Origin: Dolomedes plantarius
Lineage: Eukaryota > Arthropoda > Arachnida > Araneae > Dolomedidae
DNA: 64,000 bases
Direction: 5' to 3'
Assembly: GCA_907164885.2 (NCBI GenBank)
Contig: OU015501.1
Span: 61,059,119 to 61,123,118 of the forward strand
In this document: positions 46,301 to 55,378 of the stretch, one piece after another
Layout: each line of letters starts with the position of its first letter
Position numbering within the stretch: position 1 is the first letter of the stretch
Notes under the pieces: generated by a model
Database searches by the model: none
What the model was told of the DNA's origin: nothing
Seen by the model: the letters and a program-made list of their open reading frames with translations, nothing else
Position numbers and translations under genes: made by a program

Positions 46301-49300
46301 TGTATAAACTGAAGTCTTGTTCCTCACTCTTTGTTATTTTTCCTTGTTTCCTACTAGTATTATTTGATTCACTTTATTAAATATGTATTTTTAGATCATT
46401 ATGTTAATGTGTTTTAAATTTTTAGTTATATCTAATTAGTACAGTATTTTATGCAGCCTCGTGCTTAGTGAGTATCTAAAGCCAGATTTAAACATGTCAC
46501 TGAGCATGCACAGAAAGCAATTTTAGATTATAAATTATCAGTAATTAATAGAGATTATGGTTACAATAACCATATTTGACACATCTATAGATTAAAATCT
46601 TTTGTTTAAGACCAAAATGAAAAATTGATGCAGTAGTTTTCTCTCCCAGACAGCCCAAAGAATCGGCCTGGCTTAGCAACTTAAAGATATAGATACTGTG
46701 ATGTTCAGTAGATAGAAAGGCATTAGTAGGGTTGGTATTTTGTAAAACATTTGTATTTTGTTTTATATTCATGGAGTTATAAGTATTGTCTAAAATTATT
46801 AAAGTGTTGGTTTTTTTATGAAAGATATTGTGCTAATAAAAAGCTTTGTGTTGACAAACGTACATTTACAAACTGTTGGGCTTTTGATGCTACAGAATTA
46901 ATTTGACTTTTACTGAGAAAATATTGTTTACTGTGTAGTTAAGAGAAGGAAAATTTTACCTTAATTTTTTCAATGTTGTATCTATAAAATGTATGTGTAA
47001 ATTAATCTTATCTATCATATACTACAATGTCTTATTTTTCTAATGTTAATTTGATTCAAATATTTCAAATTATTCTTAAATTTTCTGCTCTGTTAATTTA
47101 TGAAAATAAACTTTGCTAAATACATGCAAGCAGTTTAAGATGATTAGTTCCTATAATGTAAAGAAATTTCTGCCAATAGCTCTTGATATTTTAATTTTTC
47201 GTGTCTAAATTTTAAGTAAGTTTTCAGAGAGTTGAAATATTCATGTAAATAAATATGTACTAAAATTATTAAAGATCTGTGCAGTGTCTAATTTTTCTCT
47301 GATGTTAATTTAGTTTGCATATTTGAAATTATTGTTTTATTTTGTGCTTTGATAATTTAGCAAATAAATAAACCTTTACTGATACATACCTGAAGTAATA
47401 TTTAAGACAAGTTCATGCAACATGAAGAAATTTTTGATTATGAAGTAAATGCTAGGGTTAGATTTCATAATAAGTTAACTAGTTTCTAAAAAATTAAAAA
47501 AACTAACTTAATCAGGCATTTTTGTTTGACTGTTTGGTGCATATATAGCTATTTTTCTTTTGACTCATTTACTGTACTAATTTATTTTTCTATTGACAGC
47601 TTCTGTCGCACTGGCTCACCAGGGAGGTCATAACGGAAAAATTTGTTGAAGATTTAATAAAGGGATTTTTCCTTTTTCCGAAAGACAGAGAAGGAGGGAG
47701 AGATAAAAGAACTGTGTATTTTTGACAATGTAAAATTAAATTTTATTAAATTTTTTGTTAAAATAAAAAAAATTGATGAAAAGTTGTTTTTAATTAAAAT
47801 TACCATAACATGCCTTATTAAGATGCTGTTTTAAAATATTAAACAAGGTAAGTCCAAAAATTGATATAACAGTTTTATAGAAAGTTTTTAAAAAATCAGA
47901 CCTCGGTTGTATATATTGTATCAGACCTGAAGACAAATTGGAAGTTTTGTGAAGTGTTTATAAAAATATATATATATATAATGGAAAAAATATTTATATA
48001 AAGGTAATCTTACAAACAGTATTTGTCATATTAACTCAGCATGAGTGTGCAATTTGACATCAGTTGATTATAATGGAAAGGTGTTTATTTAAAAAAATTT
48101 ATATATGTAGTAAAGTGACTGATTAAAAACAATTGCCAACTGATTAATAACTGCCTGATTAATAATTGACTGATTAATAACTGCCAAAACATTATGACCA
48201 CCTGTCAATAACGAGTTGGCCCAACCTTTGGCGCGCAACACAGCTTCAACCCACCTTGGCATGGATGCCACAAGTCCTTGGTAGATGGCCGGAGACAGAA
48301 TGTACCAGATGTTTAAGCAACGGTCACGCAAATCCGAGATATTGCGAATTGGTGGTCTTTGAACTCTGAGCTGCCGTCCCATGACATCCCAAATGTGTTC
48401 TATCGGATTGAGATCCGGTGAGTTAGGCGGCTAGGACATTAACTGGAATTCAGCATCATGTTCCTGGAACCACTCCAACACAATTTTAGCCTTGTGACAC
48501 AGGGCGTTGTCCTGTTAGAACATTCCATTTCCAGCTGGAAAAACAGAGGCCATGTAAGGGTGCAACTGGTCCGCAATGATGTTCAGATACCCTGTAGCAT
48601 TCATGGTCTGCTCTACCACAACCACGGGTCCCAGAGACGCCCAAGAGAACGTCCCCCAAAGCATAATACCACCACCACCGGCCTGTGTATGACCTACTGT
48701 ACATTGAGGAAGCAACAGTTCGCCTGGAAGACGGCGTATCCTGACACGGCCATCGGCGTGATGAATGACAAACCGTGATTCATCTAACCAGGCAACTATC
48801 TCCCACTGATCCATGGACCAGTCACGATGTTCCTGGGCCCAGCGCAGGTGCAGTTGGCGATAATGCTTGGTCAGCAAAGGCACACGAGTGGGACGTTTGC
48901 TGCGTAGCCCCATATCCAACAGTGTCCGCTGAACAGTGTGCTGCGATACTATTCTACTTGGCCCTGCATTGTATTGGACTGTCAGCTGAGCCACTGTCTG
49001 GCTCCAGTTTTGCTTCACCATGCGAGACAGTCTCCGACGACCTTTTTCTTTGATAGCATGTGGACGTCCAACACCATGTCGTCTACTGCTGGTTTCACCG
49101 TCATTCATCCACTTTGCATAAGTACTAACAACTGTAGGTCACAAACAACCCACGAGTCCTGCAGTTTCGGAAATACTTGTTCCGAGCCTTCGAGCCATTA
49201 CAATCTGCCCTCTATCAAAGTCACTTAGATCCGCAGCCTTTCCTATCACACACAGAAGTAAGTGAAAGAATGATTCTTCAGACTCTCCAGCAGCAGTTAA

Positions 49301-49393
49301 ATACCACTTCCACCTGATCACGTGCCTTCCACGTCATCCAGGCGAATTCATTGCAAAATGTAGGGGTGGTCATAATGTTTTGGCTCTTGAGTG

Positions 49394-49465
<72 letters not shown>

Positions 49466-52400
49466 CATGAGATTTATAATATCACTAAGGATATAATCTA
49501 TAAGATTTATTCTCTTTAAAAAGATATAAAGTGTTTAAACCAAAACACTTTATATAAACAATGTCAAGCAAAATGTAAACTGTTAAAAGTAACATTAAAA
49601 TTAAATTGTGTTGTTGCTTTTTGTACATTTTAATATTCAACTATGGAAACTTTTGGATTTCATAAAAGAGTGAATTTTGCAGTTTTCAAACTACCTTTTG
49701 GGGAAAAGAGTTATGCATTTTTCAACCCAGCCAACAACTCTTTGTTCATTGGGCCAATTGTCAAACTATCCAAGGGTCAATAGTTTGACATTTTGCTAAC
49801 TTTCAGCAGGTCGTTTACAAAGAGGATTTCCCCTTTTTAAACAGTTTATTAAGTTCTAGTATTTAGTCACAAATAATTTATATAAAAATAGTATATTCGA
49901 AATTCTTTTTTGAATATATAAAATAGGATATTAAAGTATATTTATATAAAAATAGTGTATTCAAAAATGCTTTTCTGAATATACTATTTTTATATAAATT
50001 ATTGGTGGCTAAATACTAGAACTTAATAAACTGTTTAAAAGGGGAAATCCTCTTTGTAAATGATCTGCTGAAAAATAGCAAAATGTCAAAACTATTGACC
50101 CTTGGATAGTTTGACTATTGGCCTGATAAACAAAGAGTTGCTGGCTGGGTTGAAAAATGCATAATAGCCCCAACTAAATTTAATGTAGGCTCACCTCCAA
50201 AGTTGACTGTTGGGCAACTGAACGTCAACCGTTGGGCCAACTGAACGCCAATGGCCAAAAACCACCGTTGGCCAACCATGCCCGAAAGTGGTTGGCCAAC
50301 GACTTGCCAACAATTTTGTGTTACTTGGGAACTGAATGCTTCTGAACTTAATGTTTAGTTAGGCATCTCTGGAGAGTTGTATTTTAAATCAATAATAAAA
50401 GAAAAAAGATGAAACTACAACAGTTTCTAAGTGCATGTAAGCAAGAAAATTTCCCATAAAAATGTAACACTAGTTAGCATCTATGCTGCAAATTATAAAA
50501 TTTAACTTTGAAACTCAGATAAACTTTAGTTTATCCCCCTGAAAAAAAAAAAAGAAATTACATGACACACACACTTACAAACAGCTGCTGTTTTTATATC
50601 TAAACAGGGGAGGGGTAAAAGGTATAAAATGTTATAAATCCCTTCTTAGAAGGCTCCAAATTTAGTAACTTGACTCAGTATTAATGAAAGGTATCCATCT
50701 CTGCTTCTAGTATGATGAGCTTGGGATAAAGGGAAAATTCTGTGATTCAGTGTTTTATGTAACATGTACTGAATTAGTACTGAATAAAGGAAAAAATGAT
50801 GATTAAATTTCATTCTTTTCCTCAAAGTGTTAAAAAATGACCCAGAGGTTACAGCATGGATCCCGAATATTCTATACATAGAGTCAATTGGACTGAAACT
50901 TATAAAACCTAGGCCATTCCTGATTAGAAACAGATGAGATGGCCTAGGTGTTTTAACAGTGAATAACTGATTACTATAAATAAATAATAGTTTAAGATAA
51001 TTATTACTAAGTTAATCGTTAAAAAAAAAAAAACACTAAAAGGATACTTCAGCTTCTGTTGAAGCATTTGATAACTGTTCAGGTGATATTTCAACACGAT
51101 CTTTCCTCTTATCTGAACGCCTCAAAATTACTACAGCTGAAACATGAGCAACTCTCTTTTCATCAACCTGTAAATAGAAACAATTGTAACTACACTTAAT
51201 CAGGGTTTATAAGAAGAAAGTGGTTAAAAAACACTAAACAATCAACAGCAAATATCAAATATATTATTACAAGTTAGCATTTACATGAAATTATAATCAT
51301 TAAAATGAATTAATAATTGATACACTAGTTTTGAAAAGAGACAGTATTCCAAGTAGTTGAAGTCTAAATTCCAACACAGTCTTAATCCCAAATGAGCCGA
51401 GTTGTTTAATATATCCAAATAATTTGCTTCAGTTAATAACATACTTAACATATTTTGTATAACATACTAATAATGGTAAAACAGAGCAAGCTAAAATTAG
51501 GTGTTTAAGTTGACCACATTCAGATTATTTATATCTAATCTAATTACCCAAAATTCACAGAGAAACTATTGATATTTCAACATAACTTGTATGATAAATG
51601 ACTACTATAAAATTAAAACTGAATAACACTGAAGTTTACCAAGTAAAGGTGATAAATATTTTTGTTTATTGTAACCTCCAGACTTTTTTCCAATACTCAT
51701 AGATCAGTAGTGCATAAAAATTTTTTACCTACAGCGACCCACTTCCTTTAAATAAAAAATCACTCGACCCACAATGAAAATTTTTTAGTGGTGGTATAAT
51801 TTGAGGAAAGATCATAAAATTGTTCCCAAAAAATAGAAAAATGAAATTAGCAAATTTTGGCAAATATTTTTAAATTCAAGGAACTTAGATTTTCGAAATA
51901 TATTTACGTTGCACTCTAATGTCTTGTTTACCTTCTGCACTTGTTTTAGGCAAATCTCATGAGGTTAAAAATTTTTATTTTAATATAAATAAATATTTCA
52001 ATTTGGTAAAAATTAACAAAAAATAATAAAAATTTACCAGAAAAGGGCATGATTTCAAAATATAAACTTCAGCGAGAAGAGTAAGCCTGAACCTCAGATA
52101 ATATTTGTTCAATATTTGGAGAAATATTTGGAAGAGCTACTCTTGTATAATTTTCTAGGTTCTGCCTGGATCATGGTTTGGTATTAAAAACTAATCATTC
52201 TGAAAACCCTTTATCACACAGATAGGTAAAAGCAAATGGAAGCAATGTAAATATACCCTATTATTGATGGAGTTTTTATTGAAAAAATATTTAAAAACCT
52301 TATTTAACAATATTATATATTTTTTAACATATAAAAAATTATAAATGTCATTAAAAAAAAATTTTAATTAAATAATACAATATATAAATTTACTCCAGAT

Positions 52401-53796
52401 TATCAGCGACTGCTCCAATTTTTCAATGATCCCTCTGTAGGTCACAACCCAAAATTTGCACACCACTGCCTTAGATGAAACAATTGTTTTTGGACTGGAA
52501 TTAATTTTTTTTTTAAATTTTTCAGCATAAAATTGTTTTTTGATTCTTGTCAGTCATGGAATAATTTTTTAAATTTTTTAAGCATATATTCAGTTTTGGA
52601 CTTTTTTTTATCTTTGTTTGAATAAACAAATTGATTTTTCCCAGTGTGTATAAAGAATATTTTCCCTAAACTTTATAATTTTAGAAAACAGACTAAAACA
52701 AACTAATCACACACACATCAAAGTTTAATCAGATTCCATTTTTTAAAAGTGTCTTCGTAATGGGTATTAGCTAACTAGCTATATGAAATTATTCCTTAAA
52801 AAGAACATTAAACCTTGAAATATTTTTTATGTTAAAAGTTTTAAATAACTACTACATGAGCTCAATGAATTTCAAGATGTAATATTAGTTTTGAACATAC
52901 TTGATATGAAAATTTTCTATATTCAGAATAGAAAAAAACATTAAAAAAATTCTCTCCACTTAGTGATTTTCTAACATAACCATGTATTATAAATAGATAT
53001 AAGGTTTAAAATAAAAAAAACTTAGTCAAAATCAATCCCCACATTCGTGTAAAGGAATCGGTGATTTAAAAGAAACGTGTTTTTGCAGGAGTGAAATAGT
53101 TATTGAAAACCCGGACACTTAGTACTGCATGCACATGCAATACAGTAAGTCATAAAGCAAATTATTCAACAATAATTTTAAACAAGAAAAACAAGACTAG
53201 AGATTAAAAGGCATTAAAGCTTATAGCAATAAATTAATAGCATTGACAATACTGATTATCTTGAAATCTTCTAGAGTGATCAGTTTAGAAAAACATTTGC
53301 CCATAGTATAAAGATAAAAAAAAAGGGACAAATCTACATGACATATCACAAAACTGCACTAATGACACAACAGTTCATTTTAAAAATCTGCATGGTTTTG
53401 TTCCCTGCAACTAATAGTAAACAGCACATAAAAAGCTTATAAAATTAGCAAACACACATTTTAAACACTATGACCATGCCACTACTATCTATTAATAATA
53501 AACCAAAAAGTAACATCATCTTACATTCATTATGCCAAATTTATGGAGAATAAATAATAACTTTATATTATTTTATTGCTATCAGAGCTGAACAAAAAAT
53601 CCAAAAGATCTGCCAGCGTCCAACCTGAAGCAGGTCGCGGAATAGATACGTTCGATATAATAATTAGAAAAATAAGTACTTAAAATCATACCTCGCCCAC
53701 TAACAGACCGACGATTTCTTCTCTCTCAGTTGATAAAGCATGGTTTACGCATACGAAGTATACATCTGATGACAAGTTAACATACGATAGAGACAT
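27776..53796 (-). CDS. BRCC3: BRCC36-like K63-specific deubiquitinase (full gene, 7 exons)
   Basis: BRCC36 is a JAMM/MPN+ zinc metalloprotease that cleaves Lys63-linked ubiquitin chains. It is the catalytic subunit of the nuclear BRCA1-A (Abraxas) DNA-damage complex and the cytosolic BRISC complex. Exons on the - strand: 53692-53796, 51048-51167, 43721-43808, 38822-38910, 32005-32066, 30684-30844, 27776-28374. They total 1224 nt, in phase throughout: 407 residues plus stop. The JAMM site is complete: Glu27 (TEREEIVGL), then His92 and His94 in GWYHSHP, Ser102 and Asp105, fitting HxHx7SxxD. Other matches are [59 protein letters not shown] and LHNSSVY. Human BRCC36 is about 316 residues. This one lacks a ~24-residue stretch after GE35 and adds ~130-160 C-terminal residues. 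Start choice: the ATG at 53796 directly opens the conserved N-terminus. Confidence 0.93.
28417..28562. mobile_element. 146-bp pogo/Tc1-mariner-type MITE
   Basis: The ends are CAGTGGAACCTTGATTGATC (28417) and the complement of CAGTGGAACCTTGATCGACC (ending 28562). The left flank is TA; the right is CA, a decayed TA. It has the same terminus as the 1-kb element at 443-1439. It lies 42 bp upstream of the last BRCC3 exon on the - strand. Confidence 0.85.
28563..29078 (-). other. BRCC3 intron 6, distal part
   Basis: AT-rich intron without recognised features. Confidence 0.5.
29082..29241. mobile_element. PIF/Harbinger-like MITE
   Basis: The left end GGGCCTGTTC...CAGTAGCAGAAGCA pairs with the right end TGCTTCCGCTACCGGACAAGCCC. 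Both sides are flanked by TTT (29079-29081, 29242-29244), fitting the 3-bp target duplication of PIF/Harbinger elements. It is 160 bp with no coding capacity. Confidence 0.6.
29245..30683 (-). other. BRCC3 intron 6, proximal part
   Basis: AT-rich intron. Open frames running out of exon 6 into it are intron read-through. No repeat ends were recognised. Confidence 0.5.
30684..30844 (-). CDS. BRCC3: BRCC3 exon 6
   Basis: It encodes [20 protein letters not shown], then [16 protein letters not shown] and TRLHNSS, with donor gtatag. The start at 30844 (after gcgattag) is the one that keeps frame with exon 5. A more usual-looking acceptor 14 bases upstream (30858) would shift the frame. Confidence 0.85.
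30859..32004 (-). other. BRCC3 intron 5
   Basis: About 1.1 kb of AT-rich sequence. Nothing further seen. Confidence 0.5.
32005..32066 (-). CDS. BRCC3: BRCC3 exon 5
   Basis: 62 bp: [20 protein letters not shown] plus GA. The acceptor is attttag and the donor a perfect gtaagta. GRV-x-x-TCFQS matches human GRVLYTCFQS. Confidence 0.88.
32366..32757. repeat. interspersed repeat with gcttc...atatagat ends
   Basis: It starts near gccgggcttcacctagctatg and ends cctttattaatatagat. The same pair of end motifs (CTTCGCTACGG and TTTATATATATAGAT) bounds 37577-38350. Many arthropod genomes have abundant repeats of this form. I cannot assign the family. Confidence 0.35.
32903..34036 (-). pseudogene. Tc1-like transposase, N-terminally truncated and frameshifted
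   Basis: On the - strand, 34031-33738 gives the second helix-turn-helix region ([20 protein letters not shown]) and 33826-33125 the DDE domain: Asp in [10 protein letters not shown], Asp in [11 protein letters not shown] and Glu in [11 protein letters not shown], the DD34E spacing of Tc1 elements, plus [10 protein letters not shown]. At least two single-base breaks separate the parts, and the first DNA-binding helix is missing at the right end. TACACTGGTGTAAGAAATTA at 32903 may be the remaining terminal repeat; no partner was found on the right. It is a dead copy in BRCC3 intron 4. Confidence 0.85.
34037..34879. other. unassigned GC-richer intron segment
   Basis: 34300-34760 is visibly richer in CpG than the surrounding intron (cggcgacgagtccggcgtc and similar). 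It carries no protein I recognise and no convincing terminal repeats. It may be another decayed retroelement. Confidence 0.35.
34885..35759 (-). mobile_element. solo LTR (875 bp)
   Basis: It runs from TGTTAAGATTTG to TTTTGCCTAACA, with short inverted ends TGTTA/TAACA and a perfect 5-bp duplication TAGCC at 34880-34884 and 35760-35764. No internal retroviral genes adjoin it, so it is a recombined solo LTR. The promoter order fits the - strand: CRE cluster (35618-35535), TATA-like GCATATATAGG (about 35460-35450), then AATAAA near 35080. The family is unknown; 5-bp duplications occur in BEL, copia and some Gypsy groups. Confidence 0.8.
35535..35618 (-). promoter_or_regulatory. cluster of CRE/ATF-type sites
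   Basis: Two perfect palindromes TGACGTCA (35535-35542, 35611-35618), one near-perfect TGACGTCG (35567-35574) and further half-sites GCGTCA and GTCATGACGC up to about 35637. They lie 75-190 bp upstream of a TATA-like box in the LTR's - strand orientation, as expected for a U3 promoter. Confidence 0.6.
35765..37567 (-). other. BRCC3 intron 4, middle part
   Basis: Mostly AT-rich. A GC-richer patch at 36820-37160 has a C10 run and a tRNA T-arm-like ggttcaagcc (- strand near 37100). A 125-residue frame across it resembles nothing known. Confidence 0.4.
37577..38350. repeat. interspersed repeat with gcttc...atatagat ends (second copy)
   Basis: It begins around gaacttcgctacggagtac and ends ttttatatatatatagat, after a (GTCA)n stretch (gtcagtcagtcagtcag, 38306-38322). 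End motifs are shared with 32366-32757. The boundaries are soft. Confidence 0.35.
38351..38821 (-). other. BRCC3 intron 4, end next to exon 4
   Basis: It contains a perfect tRNA T-arm-like hairpin (38497-38513) but no complete tRNA. Otherwise nothing seen. Confidence 0.4.
38822..38910 (-). CDS. BRCC3: BRCC3 exon 4 (JAMM aspartate)
   Basis: The first two bases complete the Asp105 codon, followed by [20 protein letters not shown] and VFNEDPSKK. The acceptor is aatttag and the donor gtttgt. Confidence 0.9.
38911..39580 (-). other. BRCC3 intron 3, part
   Basis: AT-rich, no recognised feature. Confidence 0.5.
39581..40272. mobile_element. piggyBac-type non-autonomous element
   Basis: TTAACCCTTTCATGACAGCTG on the left and the complement of TTAACCCTTTCGCGGTGAAC on the right share TTAACCCTTTC, with TTAA at both edges. 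The subterminal ATGACAGCTGT/GTGACAGCTGT motif recurs inside the right end. The interior - strand frame (39812-40108, about 98 codons) is not recognisable as transposase. It is GC-richer than the intron around it. Confidence 0.75.
40530..41453 (+). mobile_element. piggyBac-type relic with transposase C-terminal finger
   Basis: TTAACCACTTCTCAG (40530) and the complement of TTAACCACTTAACAG (ending 41453) are terminal repeats with TTAA targets. The + strand frame at 40930-41050 codes a Lys-rich stretch followed by [19 protein letters not shown], resembling the cysteine finger at the end of piggyBac transposases. So this is a deletion derivative keeping the last part of the gene. A hAT-type MITE interrupts the finger at 41052. 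Confidence 0.75.
41052..41179. mobile_element. hAT-type MITE nested in the piggyBac relic
   Basis: 128 bp. CAGGGGCGTAACTAAG on the left pairs with CTAGTTAAACCCCTG on the right. Flanking 8-mers cccaaaca and ccaacaca agree at six of eight positions, fitting a decayed hAT duplication. The interior is rich in GGGG/CCCC. Confidence 0.65.
41454..42164 (-). other. BRCC3 intron 3, part
   Basis: AT-rich with no recognised feature. Confidence 0.5.
42165..43418. mobile_element. unclassified TIR element
   Basis: The left terminus ACAGATGTGTCAGATGCACC (42165) and the right terminus, as complement, ACAGATGTGTTAGATGCACC (ending 43418) match for 25 bases with one mismatch. Directly inside the left end is a long hairpin: CTTGGCGACAAGTTGGC pairs with GTCAACTTGTCACCAAG (42188-42237). 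The interior 42760-43220 is strikingly rich in A and C on the + strand. I found no target duplication and no transposase, so the superfamily is open. Confidence 0.65.
43541..43561 (+). repeat. G-rich tract
   Basis: TGGGGGGGTGGGGGGTGGGG: three long G runs separated by single T, with the potential to form a G-quadruplex. It lies in BRCC3 intron 3, C-rich on the transcribed sense. Confidence 0.8.
43721..43808 (-). CDS. BRCC3: BRCC3 exon 3 (JAMM histidines)
   Basis: It encodes [20 protein letters not shown] and then KLTVWPSPI, ending on the first base of the Asp105 codon before gtatgt. The acceptor could be at 43808 or two bases further in; 43808 keeps the frame with exon 2. Confidence 0.92.
43809..44789 (-). 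other. BRCC3 intron 2, part
   Basis: AT-rich, nothing recognised. Confidence 0.5.
44792..44978. mobile_element. 187-bp Tigger/pogo-like MITE
   Basis: CAATTGGCTCTCTGTTTAAC (44792) and its exact complement ending 44978, both flanked by TA (44790-44791, 44979-44980). Internal direct repeats of the type CTCTAYTTAARGAYGAT lie inside both ends. No coding capacity. Confidence 0.85.
44981..48169 (-). other. BRCC3 intron 2, central part
   Basis: About 3.2 kb of AT-rich intron without recognised transposon ends. A + strand frame near 47600-47730 ([17 protein letters not shown]...) follows an acceptor-like tattgacag but matches nothing I know. Confidence 0.45.
48170..49393 (-). mobile_element. Tc1-like transposon
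   Basis: The terminal repeats share GCCAAAACATTATGACCACC (48183-48202, complement 49365-49384). The right end finishes CTCTTGAGTG before TA. The left outermost bases are replaced by a small array of TGATTAATAACTGCC-like repeats (48118-48185). The element lies in BRCC3 intron 2 and carries a single transposase gene on the - strand. Confidence 0.85.
48200..49321 (-). pseudogene. Tc1-like transposase with three stop codons
   Basis: Read on the - strand from about 49321: a first DNA-binding region ([20 protein letters not shown]), a second ([20 protein letters not shown]) and the DDE catalytic domain with Asp in WLDESRF, Asp in QDNALCH and Glu in NPIEHIWD (DD34E). The frame is continuous apart from three stops: TGA after GLVGCL, TAA in the position before QDNA, and TAG before PPNSPDLNP, where the family has Trp. 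Each can be explained by one transition. This is a recently silenced, nearly full-length copy. Confidence 0.88.
49395..49461. repeat. TA/TG microsatellite
   Basis: (TA)n with a short TG lead, starting at the TA target of the Tc1-like element. Confidence 0.95.
49711..50164. repeat. large inverted repeat (hairpin)
   Basis: The left arm from 49711 (ttatgcatttttcaaccc) is matched by the right arm ending 50164 (gggttgaaaaatgcataa). Pairing runs about 200 bp per arm with scattered mismatches (for example tatccaagggtcaatag and ctattgacccttggata). The centre has its own smaller dyad (tatactatttttatata). It lies within BRCC3 intron 2, so the pre-mRNA would fold into a long stem. Confidence 0.85.
50165..51047 (-). 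other. BRCC3 intron 2, end next to exon 2
   Basis: 50200-50330 is made of short GTTGGxCAACTGAACG and CCGTTGGCCAACC units in both orientations, probably the rest of the element forming the adjacent hairpin. Otherwise AT-rich. Confidence 0.45.
51048..51167 (-). CDS. BRCC3: BRCC3 exon 2
   Basis: 40 codons, phase 0 at both ends. The acceptor is tttacag and the donor gtatcc. It encodes [20 protein letters not shown] and then [13 protein letters not shown], the most strongly conserved stretch with vertebrate BRCC36. Confidence 0.93.
51168..51704 (-). other. BRCC3 intron 1, part
   Basis: AT-rich with nothing recognised. Confidence 0.5.
51705..52468. mobile_element. hAT-type relic
   Basis: CAGTAGTGCATAAAAATTTT on the left and the complement of CAGTGGTGTGCAAATTTTGG on the right are hAT-like termini. 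Flanking 8-mers tcatagat and ccttagat agree at six of eight positions. It is 764 bp with no intact frame and lies within BRCC3 intron 1. Confidence 0.65.
52469..53691 (-). other. BRCC3 intron 1, part
   Basis: AT-rich. No exon for the segment missing after GE35 was recognised here. Confidence 0.45.
53692..53796 (-). CDS. BRCC3: BRCC3 exon 1
   Basis: 35 codons from the [23 protein letters not shown], then [14 protein letters not shown] with catalytic Glu27. The donor is gtatga and it ends in phase 0. Confidence 0.9.
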
Positions 53797-55378
53797 TGCT
53801 CATATAGTGACGGGCACTGATTACAATTACCTACGATTTGCTGTTAAATTTACTAAAGAATAAGGCTGAACAATAACATTAAAATTTCCCTTAGAGTGTT
53901 CATGATTTAAACATACAAAAAACATAAGCGGTGACAAGCGTTTCAAAACATTAGAGACAGCATCAAATATATATGAATATAGATATCAAAACATAGTTTG
54001 AACTGCTAAAAGAACTCGTTTTATGTTTAGGCGTTATCAAGTAAAAGGATTTCTTTCCTCATCTCCCTTAACTTTTTAATATTTTTCTTCAAATTAACAC
54101 GACGGTTATTTAATTCATACTTAACTGTATTTGAATTCAAACACACTACTCTAGCCGCACATACTCAAAATGCTATAACCAATCAGATTACACGAAGAAT
54201 ACAGTCCTAACTGTAATCTCATTAAGGATAAGAAAAGGCGTTCTCCGAAGAACATGATAGGTATTTGTGGGAATAAATACCCAGAATAAACAGTTTTTTT
54301 ATTATTATTATTGTTGCAGCGAGGTATTTGTCAAAATTTACCCTTGAAAATTTAATTTAGGAAGATTAAGCTCCTGAAATATCTTTGTGTTTTATAGGGA
54401 TGGCATAAATGGATGAAGAGGGCATAGACTTCAAACGCTAACTGCTACAAAATCTATTTGGAGGCTAGATTACTTTCTTCGATTTCAGATTTTCATATAA
54501 AAAAATAGAGCGCCTAAAGGTAATTTTTAGGGTAAAAAAGCGTGGAAAGGATTGCTATGTGTGAAAAATTTCTGAGCAACGTCATTCGCTCTCTCGTAAT
54601 AGTTTTACTCGTAATATTTTTACATTTTTACTTTCATTTTCATGTAAATCTTTTTCTCACTTCTAAAATCTACTTTAGTGATGTAGGTTATTATATTTGG
54701 AAATTTTTGTCTTTCTAAACAGAATTTTTTTCACATGTTAATTTTCTGTAAAACTTCATTATTCTACCTCAGCTAATCTTACGAGGTGAAAAACACACTC
54801 CGAGGCGCTTCCCAGAAAGATGATGCTTTATCCATTTATTATAAAACATAGAGAAGAATTCAGCCCTAATGCTACTGTGGAAAGACATATAAAGGTTCTC
54901 ACTTTCGGAGATGACTTGCATAGGTTGTAAATAATGACTTCTTTATAACATTAAGGGTGTACTAGAGTTAGACTCTCTAGGGTTTCGACTCTTTAACTCG
55001 GGGGAACGCTAACACAAGCTCCAGATAAACTGGGTAATCTAATCTTAAGTCCTCTCTTACAACAGGAAAGGAACTTAAAAGGGATTAGCACTTTAGATAG
55101 ACGGCATGATAGCTAACGATGAAGTATATCATAAGTAATACCAATCCAAGTGTAACTTATTCTAATTTTATTATTCGCCTGTCTAAAGAAAAACACAAAT
55201 AAGTAAAGTAAAGGTAACATTTAACTTCTTATAAGGAATAGCTAAGGGGTGGGAAAACCTCTGGAATAAATGACTTCACAAAATACTTTTACAACGCTTT
55301 CTTGAAGTGAAAACAAAAAGTGTTTCAACTCTGACCACATGCTAATGACATTTATTCATGACAAAGGGATAAGGAGCA
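53797..55378. other. BRCC3 5' flank
   Basis: It probably contains the BRCC3 promoter and 5' UTR. No convincing TATA box or other core element was identified. 54960-55100 is less AT-rich and may be repeat-derived. Confidence 0.4.

Noticed and set aside
46070..47735. Acceptor-like sites followed by short open stretches on the + strand (near 46081 and 47601)
   Set aside because: No known protein similarity, no matching donor or phase partner; they lie antisense in a BRCC3 intron.
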